Part shown: in pieces, positions 1-8,500 of the stretch
Numbering within the stretch: position 1 is the first letter of the stretch
How the letters are laid out: each line of letters opens with the position of its first letter
NCBI GenBank assembly: GCA_918797485.1
Contig: CAKKNE010000006.1
Location: 3,100,001-3,164,000, forward strand
Direction: 5' to 3'
Length of the DNA: 64,000 bases
From: Pelagomonas calceolata
Taxonomy: Eukaryota > Sar > Pelagophyceae > Pelagomonadales > Pelagomonadaceae
Made by a program: the position numbers and the translations under genes
Notes under the pieces: generated by a model
What the model was told of the DNA's origin: nothing
Databases searched by the model: none
What the model saw: the letters and a program-made list of their open reading frames with translations, nothing else

Positions 1-1329
1 GATGATCCGGCGCGCGCCCTGCCGGAGCCCTCGGCGCCGGCGGACCACGATCTGCAGTCTTTGCCCCTCGCCGTCAACGACGTCTGCTATCGCGCCTGCC
101 GGGACGGCTCGAAACCCTCGGTTTTGCGGCGCGACGACTGCCCGCCCGGCACCGCCTGCCGCGCCACGCAGCCGCCGGGCGTCTACCTCGACAATTGCCT
201 CGCGCCCGACACGTGCCAGGCGCGGAGCGACGCCGCGCCGGTCCGGAACGCGTCGGGCGCGCCCGGCTCGGGCAGCGCCGTGGCCTGCACTAGTACCTCC
301 GATCCCCACCTGCGGAAGTTCGTGGGCCTGCGGTGCTGCCGCGACCGCGCGACGCGCCGACCCTACACGATCCACGTCGGCCACGCGTCCGGCGGCTTCC
401 GCGGCCTGACCCACGCGGCCATGTACGAGCCCGCGCGCGAGACGCTGCGGCGGGGCTTTTTGGCGCGCGCGGACGAGTGCGGATATACAGTGGCGACCTA
501 CCTCGGCCCGCTGAAGCCAGAAACGCTCCGCGACGGCGACGTCGTCATTTCGATGGGAACGAACGGCCCCTATTGGTGGGGCTTTGCGAAAGTCGCGAAC
601 GACCTCCGCCAGCGGCCGATCGCGTTCATCAACTACGAGACGGAGCCCGGAGGGCTACCGGCGAAGAAGGTCGGCATGCTGCTGCCGCGGCATCATGGGC
701 GGAGTTTAAGACGCGGGCCCGGTGGCATGATGACGGAGATCTGGTCGTACGCCTTCTCGCACGGCGCGAAGGCCAACCGTATTAAAATAGTGCCGCCCGG
801 CTTTCTGGAGCGCTTTCCGATACCGGAGACGGAGCCGGGGCCAGTCCGCACTTTTAAGTGGCTGGGGATGGCGGGCCGCTGCATGGACCGCCTGCCTCCC
901 GATGTTAGGCGCCGCGTCTCCGAGACCTACGGCGTGCGCACTTTGTCGGATTGGCAGAGAACGATGGCCGCGAATCACACGGTGTATTTGAACCTGCACA
1001 AGGAGCACTGCAAGGGCGGCCGGCCGTCGCGAGACCTACCCGCGGAGTACTTCCGGTTGTCCGCCATAGTGTCGGCCGGCGGCCTCGTGGTCTCGGAGCC
1101 GTCGTACCCGGTCGACGAGGCGGCGCTCAAAGACATCGTCGTCTTCGAGCCCTCTATTTACGACAAGGCGGGCGGCTGGAGCGCTTCTACCACCACCCTC
1201 CTCGCCGACGGCGCGCGGCTCCGCGCGTGGCGCGACCAAGCCCTCGCGGCGTACCGGAGCCGCTTCGACCCCGTCGCGCTTCTGCGGCAGGCCGACGCGT
1301 GGAACGAGCGGCCGCGCGGGGATTTGTGA
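1..1329 (+). CDS. Glycosyltransferase-like protein, 5' partial
   Basis: The reading frame is open from the first base of the window, so the start lies upstream. About 443 residues are visible. The N-terminal third is cysteine-rich (paired cysteines between roughly residues 28 and 110), which suggests a lumenal or secreted setting. The C-terminal part resembles the second Rossmann half of a GT-B glycosyltransferase: a short stretch 'NLHKEHCKGG' is followed by 'LSAIVSAGGLVVSEPSYP', like the nucleotide-sugar side of group-1/CgeB-type transferases. No catalytic residue can be assigned and donor and acceptor are unknown. The gene ends 207 bp before the next same-strand start. The coding call is firm; the family call is tentative. 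Confidence 0.6.
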   Translation, partial: DDPARALPEPSAPADHDLQSLPLAVNDVCYRACRDGSKPSVLRRDDCPPGTACRATQPPGVYLDNCLAPDTCQARSDAAPVRNASGAPGSGSAVACTSTSDPHLRKFVGLRCCRDRATRRPYTIHVGHASGGFRGLTHAAMYEPARETLRRGFLARADECGYTVATYLGPLKPETLRDGDVVISMGTNGPYWWGFAKVANDLRQRPIAFINYETEPGGLPAKKVGMLLPRHHGRSLRRGPGGMMTEIWSYAFSHGAKANRIKIVPPGFLERFPIPETEPGPVRTFKWLGMAGRCMDRLPPDVRRRVSETYGVRTLSDWQRTMAANHTVYLNLHKEHCKGGRPSRDLPAEYFRLSAIVSAGGLVVSEPSYPVDEAALKDIVVFEPSIYDKAGGWSASTTTLLADGARLRAWRDQALAAYRSRFDPVALLRQADAWNERPRGDL

Positions 1330-1536
1330 GTAGTGGCGTCGGTGTTCCCAAAGTTAATGACAATATACCTCTCCAAGCGTCCCTCGGCTAGTGGCCTGCC
1401 TGCAAGCTCCCAAGCAAAGTGGTGCAGCGCGCACAAAAGAGGCTGCCCGAAGCCAGCAAAGCGGGCACCTTTGGCTGCCCACCCATCACGAATCCACGGC
1501 CCGCCACGCCATCGCTGCGACCACACGACAAACACC

Positions 1537-2583
1537 ATGGACCTCCGGCCGCCCCGCCTCTACAAATGGTACAAGCCCATCGACGAGCGGGAGAAGGCCC
1601 TGGACCAGCCCGACCTCACTGAGGAGCAGCGCGCGGCCATGGACCTCGCGCGGCCCCCGGCGCCGAGCCTCCCGGGCGCCCCCGAGGGCGAGCCGGGCGC
1701 GGCGCCCGCCGCCGCGCCGGAAGATGAGGGAGAGGGCGAGCCCGTGGTCTTCACGGCGCCGGAGCACGTGCAGATCCAGACGCGCGAGGAGCAGCTCGAG
1801 GAGATCCGGCAGATGGGCCTCGGCGATTTATGCATGGACGATCCAGAACCAAAAATCGCCATGCCCGACTGGGCCGGCGGCGGCAGCGAGTCGTTAGGTG
1901 TAAAATACGACGAGGAACGAGAAAAGTTGGCCCGGGAGTTATGTGAGGACGAGCCGATGGAGTCCGAGGCGCCGGACGCGTGCGCGCCGGCGCCGGCGCC
2001 GGGCCCCGCGCCGGCCGTCGACGACGACCGCGTCCACGAGCCCACGGACCCGGAACTGATCCAGCTCAACGGCTTGCTGCAAAGCGCGCTCACGGAGCTC
2101 GGCCACAAGGTCATTGAATTCGGCTGGGACAAGGATCCATTACATGGCAAGTCGCCGCTCTGTCTCCCGTACGACGAGTACATGAAGCCCATCACCACCT
2201 CAGAAGAGGAGGCGGGCTACGACCCCGAAGTTGACGACCCGGACTGGGACAACTATCCTTTTAAATGGGGCGGCGTCGTGCCCGAGGCCTGGGCGCTCGA
2301 GTTCATCGCGAAGTACCTCAAGGAGCACAATCCCAATACTACTAGTGGGGCGCCGGCGCCCGCGCCCGCGCCGGCGGCCGCCGAGGCGCCCGCGCCGGCG
2401 GCGCCCTCGGAGGCGCCGGCGCTGCCGCGCGACGTGCTTCCTTTACTGAATGAGCCGGGCTACGTCGATACGCAGAAGCGCGTCCTCGGCGCGATGCCGT
2501 CGGAGATCCCAAGCGACACGACGGGCGAGATTCAGGACTCGGACGTCGTCGCGCCGGGGCTCGCGCTGCTGCAGCAGCAGTAA
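1537..2583 (+). CDS. Acidic Pro/Ala-rich hypothetical protein
   Basis: A 348-residue protein starting at the first ATG in good context (aacaccATGg). The frame is open further upstream but has no ATG there. It is strongly acidic, with two Pro/Ala low-complexity linkers (about residues 45-70 and 270-300) that separate more ordered segments. The middle segment, around 'ELGHKVIEFGWDKDPLHGK' and the following Trp/Tyr-rich acidic stretch, looks folded. It ends in a short polyglutamine. No family is recognised. It converges on the minus-strand gene ending at 2673, with 89 bp between the stops. Confidence 0.6.
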   Translation: MDLRPPRLYKWYKPIDEREKALDQPDLTEEQRAAMDLARPPAPSLPGAPEGEPGAAPAAAPEDEGEGEPVVFTAPEHVQIQTREEQLEEIRQMGLGDLCMDDPEPKIAMPDWAGGGSESLGVKYDEEREKLARELCEDEPMESEAPDACAPAPAPGPAPAVDDDRVHEPTDPELIQLNGLLQSALTELGHKVIEFGWDKDPLHGKSPLCLPYDEYMKPITTSEEEAGYDPEVDDPDWDNYPFKWGGVVPEAWALEFIAKYLKEHNPNTTSGAPAPAPAPAAAEAPAPAAPSEAPALPRDVLPLLNEPGYVDTQKRVLGAMPSEIPSDTTGEIQDSDVVAPGLALLQQQ

Positions 2584-2672
2584 TATCATGGCGTAGTTTT
2601 GTTGGGGTCGCGTGGATGGCGTCACGCCGACGCCGGGACCCGCCGTTGTTGTGGATTCTTAAAGTGGTTATG

Positions 2673-5165
2673 CTAACTACCCGAGGCGTATGTTTCTAGA
2701 AGATCGACGATGGCCGAGTGGCCCTCGTTGGTTGCTGCACTCATCGGCGTGTCGCCGTCGTCGTTCTCGCGGTCCAGGTCAGCCGTTGCACCGCTATCTA
2801 GCAAAAGGCGGGCTATCTCGATGTGCCCCTCATAGCAGGCCGCGTGAAGTGGCGTTGTGTCGTCCGAGTCGCTCCTGTGAACGTCGGCGCCGCGGTCCAG
2901 CAATAGTCGCGCCACGTCCACGTGACCTGCATCGCACGCGACGAAGAGTGGCGTTGTGCCGTCAGGAAGCACCCTATTGACTTCCGCGCCGTCGTCCAGG
3001 AGCCGCGTTATCGCGTCGACGTCGCCTCTCTTTGCCGAAAGATGCAGCGGGGAGTTTATGAGGGCGCTCACATTTTCAAGCTCTTCCCGGCAATCGACAG
3101 TCTCCGAATGGTCCGGGCCGTAGGCACTTTCGTTGATCACGAGTGCACGCTCTAAGATCTCGCGTTGCTTGACAGTGTCGCCGAGGTTCTCGTGCACCAT
3201 GGCGAGGTTCCAAAGCGTAGTACCTACCTCCACATGATCGGGCCCGTACGCCCGCTCCTTGATCGCAAGCGCGCGCTCCAGCATGTCTCGCTTCTTCGCG
3301 TGGTCGCCTAATTTACCGTACGCGGCCCCGAGGTTCGTCAGCGTGATGGCCACGTTCGGGTGGTCGCGGCCGTATGCTCGCTCCTTGATCGCGAGCGCGC
3401 GCTCCAGCATGTCTCGCGTCTTCGCGTGGTCGCCTAAGCTTCCGTACGCTTTCCCGAGGTTCGTCAGCGTGATGGCCACATTCGGGTGGTCGCGACCGTA
3501 TGCTCGCTCCTTGATCGCGAGCGCGCGCTCCAGCATGTCTCGCTTCTTCGCGTGGTCGCCTAAGCTTCCGTACGCGTTCCCGAGGTTCGTCAGCGTGATG
3601 GCCACTTCCGGGTGGTCGCGGCCGTACGCCCGCTCGTTGATCGCGAGCGCGCGCTCCAGCATGTCTCGCTCCTTCGCGTGGTCGCCTAAGCTGCCGTACG
3701 CGCTCCCGAGGTTCGACAGCACGGCGGCCACTCGCGTGCTGTCCTTGCCATCGCGCTCATTGATCGCGAGCGCGCGCTCCAGCATGTCTCGCTTCTTCGC
3801 GTGGTCGCCTAAGGATCCGTACGCGTTCCCGAGGTTCGTCAGCGTGGTGGCCACATTCGCGTGGTCGCGGCCGTACGCCTCCTCGATCGCGAGCGCGCGC
3901 TCCAACACGTCGCGCTGCTTGGCGTAGTCGCCTAATTGGCCGTACGCGCCCCCGAGGTTATTCAACAATCCGGCCACGTTCGTACTATCTTTACCGTACT
4001 CGCGCTCGTAGATCGGGAGCGCCCGCTCCACCACCTCAAGCCTCTTGGCATTGTCGCCAAGGTCCCCGTACGCGCGCCCAAGATCCCACAGCGCCACGCC
4101 CACCGCCTTGCTATCCGCGCCGAACGCGCGCTCCTGCTCCGCCAAGATAGCTTCCCGGACCTTCACGACGCCCGCGAACTCCTGGATTGACTTGAGCAAC
4201 TCGCAGAGCCCATCCAACAAATTCGCGTCCGCCTCGGACCCAAGCACATGGTCCACCAACTCCTCCACATCTTTCGCCTCGTCGACGGGCAATTTGCACA
4301 GCATCTCGAGCCGCTGCGCGACGGCGTCTGAATTGCCCAAGAAAAACGACCGGAAGTACTCGTAGACCGTGTGGCTCTGGTGCAGCGCCTCCGACTCTTT
4401 GATCGGCATGAGATGAATTTGCAGCTCGCACATGTGCGACACCTTCTCAACTTTCACGGCGACGTTCATCAAAATATCCTGATAGCCGTTGAAGAGCGGC
4501 GGCGCGAACCGGTTCTTCGTCCGCACGATATCAACGCGGTCGTCGGCTTCGAGCGATGCGTAGAGCTGCACGATGGCGTCCTCCGTCTGACAGAGGGCCG
4601 CGCCGCGCGTAATATCGAAGAGCCAACTGTAGCACGGCGCCGTCTTGTCCGCGTACTCGTCGCGCGCCTTGGCGCCGGCGCGGTCGCGGCCCTTCAGCGG
4701 CGCGAACATCAGCTTCACACCGCTTTCAGGGCACGCGGCCGTCATGATCTCCTCGAACTGCACCCTCGCCAGCGCGGCGACCTCGTACAGCGCGTCGAGC
4801 GACGCGGCCGGCTCGCCGTCGAGGCCGCACTGGCGACACTCGTCTCCTAAATTCTTGCCCACCCAGGGGATCTTCTTCACATCGCCCTTGATGTGCTCGC
4901 GCGCGATCTCGTCGATCTGCTCCCGCGCGGCCTTGAATGCCTTCAGGTTGTGAAACATGCATTTCCGCGGGTCGAGCGCGCGCTCGTCGTGCTCCTTGGC
5001 GTGGGCCTCTATCGTGGGCCACGGCACCGTGCGCGTCCCGTCCGCGCCCTCGGTCGCGGCCGCATCGAAGGCTCGCTTCGCCTTGTCGTCGAAGAGGACG
5101 CCGACCTCGCTTTTTAGCCTTACTTCGGTGAGCGGTTTCTTGTCGGTCGACGCGCCCGAGCCCAT
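2673..5165 (-). CDS. RelA/SpoT-like + TPR + ankyrin repeat protein
   Basis: An 830-residue, intronless protein. The N-terminus MGSGAS fits the N-myristoylation consensus (Gly2, Ser6). Residues ~150-265 resemble the RelA/SpoT nucleotidyltransferase fold: 'LFDITRGAALC' (D184, the metal-binding Asp position), 'KNRF' (K217), 'NGYQD' (G227-Y228) and 'CELQIHL' (E247, the EIQIR position). Residues ~345-690 are about eight kinesin-light-chain-type TPRs of 42 residues. Residues ~700-825 are four ankyrin repeats. Known for the family: RelA/SpoT enzymes make (p)ppGpp. Inferred: this may be a membrane-tethered alarmone synthetase or a catalytically altered relative on a scaffold. The TPR part is almost identical in DNA to the array at ~28.1-28.8 kb. 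Confidence 0.8.
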   Translation of the reverse strand: MGSGASTDKKPLTEVRLKSEVGVLFDDKAKRAFDAAATEGADGTRTVPWPTIEAHAKEHDERALDPRKCMFHNLKAFKAAREQIDEIAREHIKGDVKKIPWVGKNLGDECRQCGLDGEPAASLDALYEVAALARVQFEEIMTAACPESGVKLMFAPLKGRDRAGAKARDEYADKTAPCYSWLFDITRGAALCQTEDAIVQLYASLEADDRVDIVRTKNRFAPPLFNGYQDILMNVAVKVEKVSHMCELQIHLMPIKESEALHQSHTVYEYFRSFFLGNSDAVAQRLEMLCKLPVDEAKDVEELVDHVLGSEADANLLDGLCELLKSIQEFAGVVKVREAILAEQERAFGADSKAVGVALWDLGRAYGDLGDNAKRLEVVERALPIYEREYGKDSTNVAGLLNNLGGAYGQLGDYAKQRDVLERALAIEEAYGRDHANVATTLTNLGNAYGSLGDHAKKRDMLERALAINERDGKDSTRVAAVLSNLGSAYGSLGDHAKERDMLERALAINERAYGRDHPEVAITLTNLGNAYGSLGDHAKKRDMLERALAIKERAYGRDHPNVAITLTNLGKAYGSLGDHAKTRDMLERALAIKERAYGRDHPNVAITLTNLGAAYGKLGDHAKKRDMLERALAIKERAYGPDHVEVGTTLWNLAMVHENLGDTVKQREILERALVINESAYGPDHSETVDCREELENVSALINSPLHLSAKRGDVDAITRLLDDGAEVNRVLPDGTTPLFVACDAGHVDVARLLLDRGADVHRSDSDDTTPLHAACYEGHIEIARLLLDSGATADLDRENDDGDTPMSAATNEGHSAIVDLLETYASGS
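3120..4110 (-). repeat. Tandem 126-bp TPR-coding array (copy 1)
   Basis: About eight tandem 126-bp units encode variants of a 42-residue TPR with the core 'GDHAKKRDMLERALAI'. Several adjacent units differ at only a few bases, far less than expected for old TPRs. This suggests recent expansion or gene conversion. One unit near 3745-3770 is slightly short, so period and frame still fit whole codons. The opposite strand is open through the array and gives a false ORF. Confidence 0.85.
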
Positions 5166-5392
5166 GCTCCTATATGGAGGTATCTAGTGCTAGGCTGGCA
5201 GGCTGCCCCCAAATGCCAATCCGCTGCGCGCGTATGGGCAAAAAACTCCCTCTTTTAGCTGCAGCTGGTGTGTTGGCCGCAGCCCCACCGCTTCTTGTGG
5301 TTTAGGGCAGCTGCTCAGATAAGCATTGCGCTGCGCTAGAGCCTAGACGCCGCCGCCGCCGGGAGACTACTACGTGACCACCTCTTTACGCA

Positions 5393-6148
5393 CTAGATCC
5401 CCCCCTTGAAGGGCGCGCGCGACCGCTTGGCTCTTCTTTTCGGTCGATCGATGTCCATCGCCGCGTCGTCCTGCTGCAGCGAGTTCTTGATGTCCTCGAT
5501 CTTCGCTTGTAAGGCGGCAGCATCTCCTTTACGAGCGTCCCGCAGCGCCTTGGCCTGGACCTTGTTCTCCTCGAGCTGCTCCGCGACGGCGTCCGCGCGG
5601 TCGGCCCAGTCCGTGAGCGCGTCGGCCATGGCCGCGACGTCGTCGGGCTTCACGTCCCTGCCACTGGCGCGTTGCACCTTGAACTCCCGCGCCATCTGGT
5701 CCATCTTGCCCGCGACCAAACCCGCGTAAACCGTCTCGATGACCAGGTCTTCCAAGTCCCTTTGTTCGGTCACTTCCAAGGCTTCTCCAATCGCATCGTA
5801 GGGGACTACCGAAGCTTTTCTTGCGAGTGATACGAGAGAGAGTTGTCTCAGTTTGGTTTTTTGCGGCGGCGTCAAGGGCGGTAGTGACGAGGCTTCTTTC
5901 TTGTAGTCCGAGTACGTGCCATAGGCGAAGATCTCCAACAACCTCAGTTGGTTGGCCTGGTCCGTGCTCTTCAAGGCTCTCACGTTCGGTTCGGCCAAGA
6001 GTTCACCAAACACAAAAACTCGTTTCGCATTTAACGCCTGCTGCACAATATCACCGACGGCGCGACTGCCACCGGCGGACTTGGCCAACGTACAGAACTG
6101 CTCGAGGGCGCCGGCCGCGCCCTCGCCCGCGTCGACGGCGGCGGCCAT
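5393..6148 (-). CDS. CSN7: COP9 signalosome subunit 7 (PCI domain)
   Basis: A 251-residue protein starting at the ATG at 6148 (MAAAVDAG); the frame runs upstream without another plausible start. Residues ~20-165 match the PCI domain of CSN7: 'FVFGELLAEPNV', 'LLEIFAYGTYSDY' and 'LRQLSLVSLARK...VPYDAIGEALEV' follow the family order. An acidic, glutamine-rich coiled coil and a lysine/arginine-rich tail (RPKRRAKRSR) follow, as in animal and plant CSN7. The COP9 signalosome removes NEDD8 from cullins, and CSN7 is a scaffold subunit with no catalytic residues of its own. Length is normal for the family. No intron is needed. Confidence 0.88.
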   Translation of the reverse strand: MAAAVDAGEGAAGALEQFCTLAKSAGGSRAVGDIVQQALNAKRVFVFGELLAEPNVRALKSTDQANQLRLLEIFAYGTYSDYKKEASSLPPLTPPQKTKLRQLSLVSLARKASVVPYDAIGEALEVTEQRDLEDLVIETVYAGLVAGKMDQMAREFKVQRASGRDVKPDDVAAMADALTDWADRADAVAEQLEENKVQAKALRDARKGDAAALQAKIEDIKNSLQQDDAAMDIDRPKRRAKRSRAPFKGGI

Positions 6149-6495
6149 TATGAGTGGCTTTTTGGAGAGCGGGAGCTGGGGCGGCTCTTTTGGAGGCGCG
6201 CGGCGGCTCGGTGCACAGTGCGCTGTCGAGCGGTGCTGTGGGAACCTTGCGGCTCTCGGTACTGCACAGCGGCGGCACAGGGTCGCGTTTAAGCTTGACT
6301 CGCTCGAAGCAGACCCGCACGAAATAAACCCGCGTGAAATCTTGGGCAGCCCTAGTTCCAAGGGGATTTCTCTGATGGCTCCGGAGCAGCATGCTAGGGA
6401 CACCTCGAGGGACGCCGCGCAGCGCGACGCGTTCCGCTGTTGTTTTTTGACACACTGCCGCAAGAACTAGCTTCGCTTCGCGAGACGAAGGGCTG
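6149..6495. other. Intergenic, divergent promoter region
   Basis: About 350 bp lie between the CSN7 start and the plus-strand hypothetical gene. No TATA box, repeat or motif stands out. Open frames here look like GC-rich shadows. Confidence 0.5.
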
Positions 6496-7119
6496 ATGGG
6501 GTGGTCCTGCTGGGGGCGACGCCGCCGCCGCGCCCGGGACGAGGCGGCTGCCGAGACGCGGCGGTGGTGCGAGGAGGCCGTCGGAGGGACTGCTGCCCCC
6601 CACACGCCGCCGGCGCCGGTCCTCGAGACGCGGACGCCGCTCCACGCGCGGGCCGTACGCCCTTCGCCACTGGAGGCCGAGCTCCACCACCACTCGGCGG
6701 CCGCGCGGCGCGTCGTCGGCTTGGACGCGGCCCGGGCCGCCGTGCCAGCCGCTGGACCAGCACAGCCATCTATAACCCCGGCCGCGCGGAGGACCGTGGA
6801 CCTCGATGCCGCGGCCGCCTTCGCCGCGACGCCGCCGCCGCCGCGCATGCGCACGCCGCTGGCCGACGCGAATGGGACAGTGCCTGCATCTGGGAAGCGG
6901 CGGCCCTATCGCGGCCTCTCGACGCCCGCGCTCGTCGCCGACCTCGAGCGGACGCTCGGCACGCGCCTGCGTCCGCGCCACGCCACCGTGCAGAAGGCGC
7001 GGCGCGGGAACGGCGACGGCTACGAGGGGTGGCTCCGGCGGCACTTCGCGAGCCCGCCGCGACGGCGGTCGAGGACGTCGCCGCCCGCCGCCACGCCGCG
7101 GCCCAAGGTGTGGATATAA
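6496..7119 (+). CDS. Arg/Ala-rich hypothetical protein
   Basis: A possible 207-residue protein. The N-terminal two thirds are low-complexity Ala/Arg/Pro. The C-terminal ~50 residues ('RPYRGLSTPALVADLERTLG' and onward) look like a genuine helical domain ending in a basic tail. The other frames over this interval, including a 292-residue minus-strand one, are Arg/Pro-rich in the manner of GC shadows. The stop lies 15 bp before the end of the convergent ankyrin gene. No homologue is recognised. Transcript support would be needed to be sure it is coding. Confidence 0.4.
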   Translation: MGWSCWGRRRRRARDEAAAETRRWCEEAVGGTAAPHTPPAPVLETRTPLHARAVRPSPLEAELHHHSAAARRVVGLDAARAAVPAAGPAQPSITPAARRTVDLDAAAAFAATPPPPRMRTPLADANGTVPASGKRRPYRGLSTPALVADLERTLGTRLRPRHATVQKARRGNGDGYEGWLRRHFASPPRRRSRTSPPAATPRPKVWI

Positions 7120-7133
7120 CATGAATACTGACA

Positions 7134-8063
7134 TTACACTGGCAAGCCATTGTGGTCGAATGAGAGCACCCACGGCTTGTCCCAGAACGAGACGATGGTG
7201 GGGATCAGCGCCTCCGGGAGGTTCAGGCAGCCGTGCCCGCGCGCGAGGAGCTTGATCGTCAGCAGCTGGCACTGGCGGTTCATCGCGTAGGCAGCGAAGC
7301 CACCCGCGGCGTGTACTGCCTCAACATACGTCCGATGCCGGTCGGTCGGTAGGCGGTTTACCAGCGGTAGAGTCTTCTCAGATGGGTGAGGATGCTCGTC
7401 TGTGGCCAGGTGCGGACGTTCTTCGAACATGTGGCTCACATCTGCTCCCGCGCGCAGAAGCATGAAGGCAATCGCGTGCTTTGTCAGAAAATGCCGCTTT
7501 CGCGAGTCTGCATCTGCCATAGAGGGAGGGTACTCGTTGTCAAAAGCGAGGCCGAGTGGAGTTCTTTCGTTGGTGGGCTCGCGTGCCACGGTATCAACGT
7601 CCGCGCCATGGGATAGCAAGAGGCGAACGAACTCCGGAGAACAATAAATGTGCACCGCCACGTGAAGTGCTCTCAAGCCATTCACCGTATCGAGGTTTAC
7701 TTCTTGGTTTACGTCGGCGCCGGCCTCGAGAAGCGCGACCGCGCAGGCATAACGATTCATCGCTGCCGCAGCCATCAACGGAGTAAGCCCTAACTCGCAG
7801 CCACGAGCAACGTCAGCGCCCGCCGAAATCAGCCGCCGCACTATAGCGTCATGCCCATCCCATGCTGCTGCGAATAACGGCGTCGCCTTTGTTCTTACTC
7901 CAAACTCGTTTTCGTACTCATGCTGTTCGTGCAGCTGCTCCGCGGTCGCGTCCGGCAGGAGCGCGTCGAGCGCCGCGACGTCGCCGTCCCGCGCGGCCTC
8001 GAAGAGCCGCTCGGCGGGCGTTTTCTCGGTTTCGACGCCTTCGGCGCCTTCGGCAGTGGCCAT
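7134..8063 (-). CDS. Ankyrin repeat protein
   Basis: A 309-residue intronless protein. After an acidic N-terminus, ankyrin repeats run from ~residue 18 to 225 with clear cores: 'TPLFAAAWDGHDAIVRRLIS', 'TPLMAAAAMNRYACAVALLE', 'ALHVAVHIYCSPEFVRLLLS' and 'TPLGLAF'. A hydrophobic C-terminal helix pair around 'CLNLPEALIPTIVSFWDKPW' resembles the conserved tail seen on many stramenopile ankyrin proteins. It is probably a protein-interaction adaptor, with no enzymatic domain. It is divergent from the chromatin gene starting at 8501. Confidence 0.8.
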   Translation of the reverse strand: MATAEGAEGVETEKTPAERLFEAARDGDVAALDALLPDATAEQLHEQHEYENEFGVRTKATPLFAAAWDGHDAIVRRLISAGADVARGCELGLTPLMAAAAMNRYACAVALLEAGADVNQEVNLDTVNGLRALHVAVHIYCSPEFVRLLLSHGADVDTVAREPTNERTPLGLAFDNEYPPSMADADSRKRHFLTKHAIAFMLLRAGADVSHMFEERPHLATDEHPHPSEKTLPLVNRLPTDRHRTYVEAVHAAGGFAAYAMNRQCQLLTIKLLARGHGCLNLPEALIPTIVSFWDKPWVLSFDHNGLPV

Positions 8064-8442
8064 TCTGTAGCGGAACGGTTATTTTGCGCCGCCGCGCCTC
8101 TCGTGTGCAGCCTGCACAGGGCAGAGTGGGGCCTGGTCAGGGTCTGGATGCGCTCGCGGCGCCGAACCGCTGGACGTACGCCACGAAGGCGTTAGCAGGA
8201 CCAATTACTGCTGCGTGGTAGCGCCTATGACCCGCGTAGCCCGCGTTTGCTGAAGCTGGAAAACCCGAGTTATTTATTAGAGCTAAAGCGGCAGTGCTTA
8301 GCACCGGGGCCATAACTCGAGCCAGTGTGCCCCTCCGAGCCGCGCAGAAGTCTTGTAAGGGCCTCAGTAAAATACGCCAGCAAGGAGAAGCCCGCGCGCA
8401 GCACGCGGGCGCCGCGGGCACCGGAAAACAAGCCGACGGCGA

Positions 8443-8499
8443 AGCGCGCTCCCAGCAGCCAAGCGCGCTCCCAGCAGCCAAGCGCGCTCCCAGCAGCCA
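8443..8499 (+). repeat. Three perfect 19-bp tandem repeats just before a start codon
   Basis: The unit AGCGCGCTCCCAGCAGCCA occurs three times without a mismatch at 8443-8461, 8462-8480 and 8481-8499. One base then precedes the ATG at 8501. The array lies in the presumed 5' UTR. Perfect identity suggests a recent expansion and possible length variation between strains. The rest of the 8064-8500 gap shows nothing else clear. Confidence 0.9.
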
Positions 8500-8500
8500 A

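Noticed and set aside
3259-3927. Plus-strand open frame with repeated 'SMSRFFAWSP' units
   Set aside because: It is the antisense of the TPR array; the repeat keeps several frames open. The same applies to 27813-28928, 28150-28983 and 28214-28669.
6394-7272. Minus-strand 292-residue open frame
   Set aside because: Arg/Pro-rich composition typical of GC shadow frames. It has no domain and overlaps the better plus-strand candidate and the ankyrin gene.
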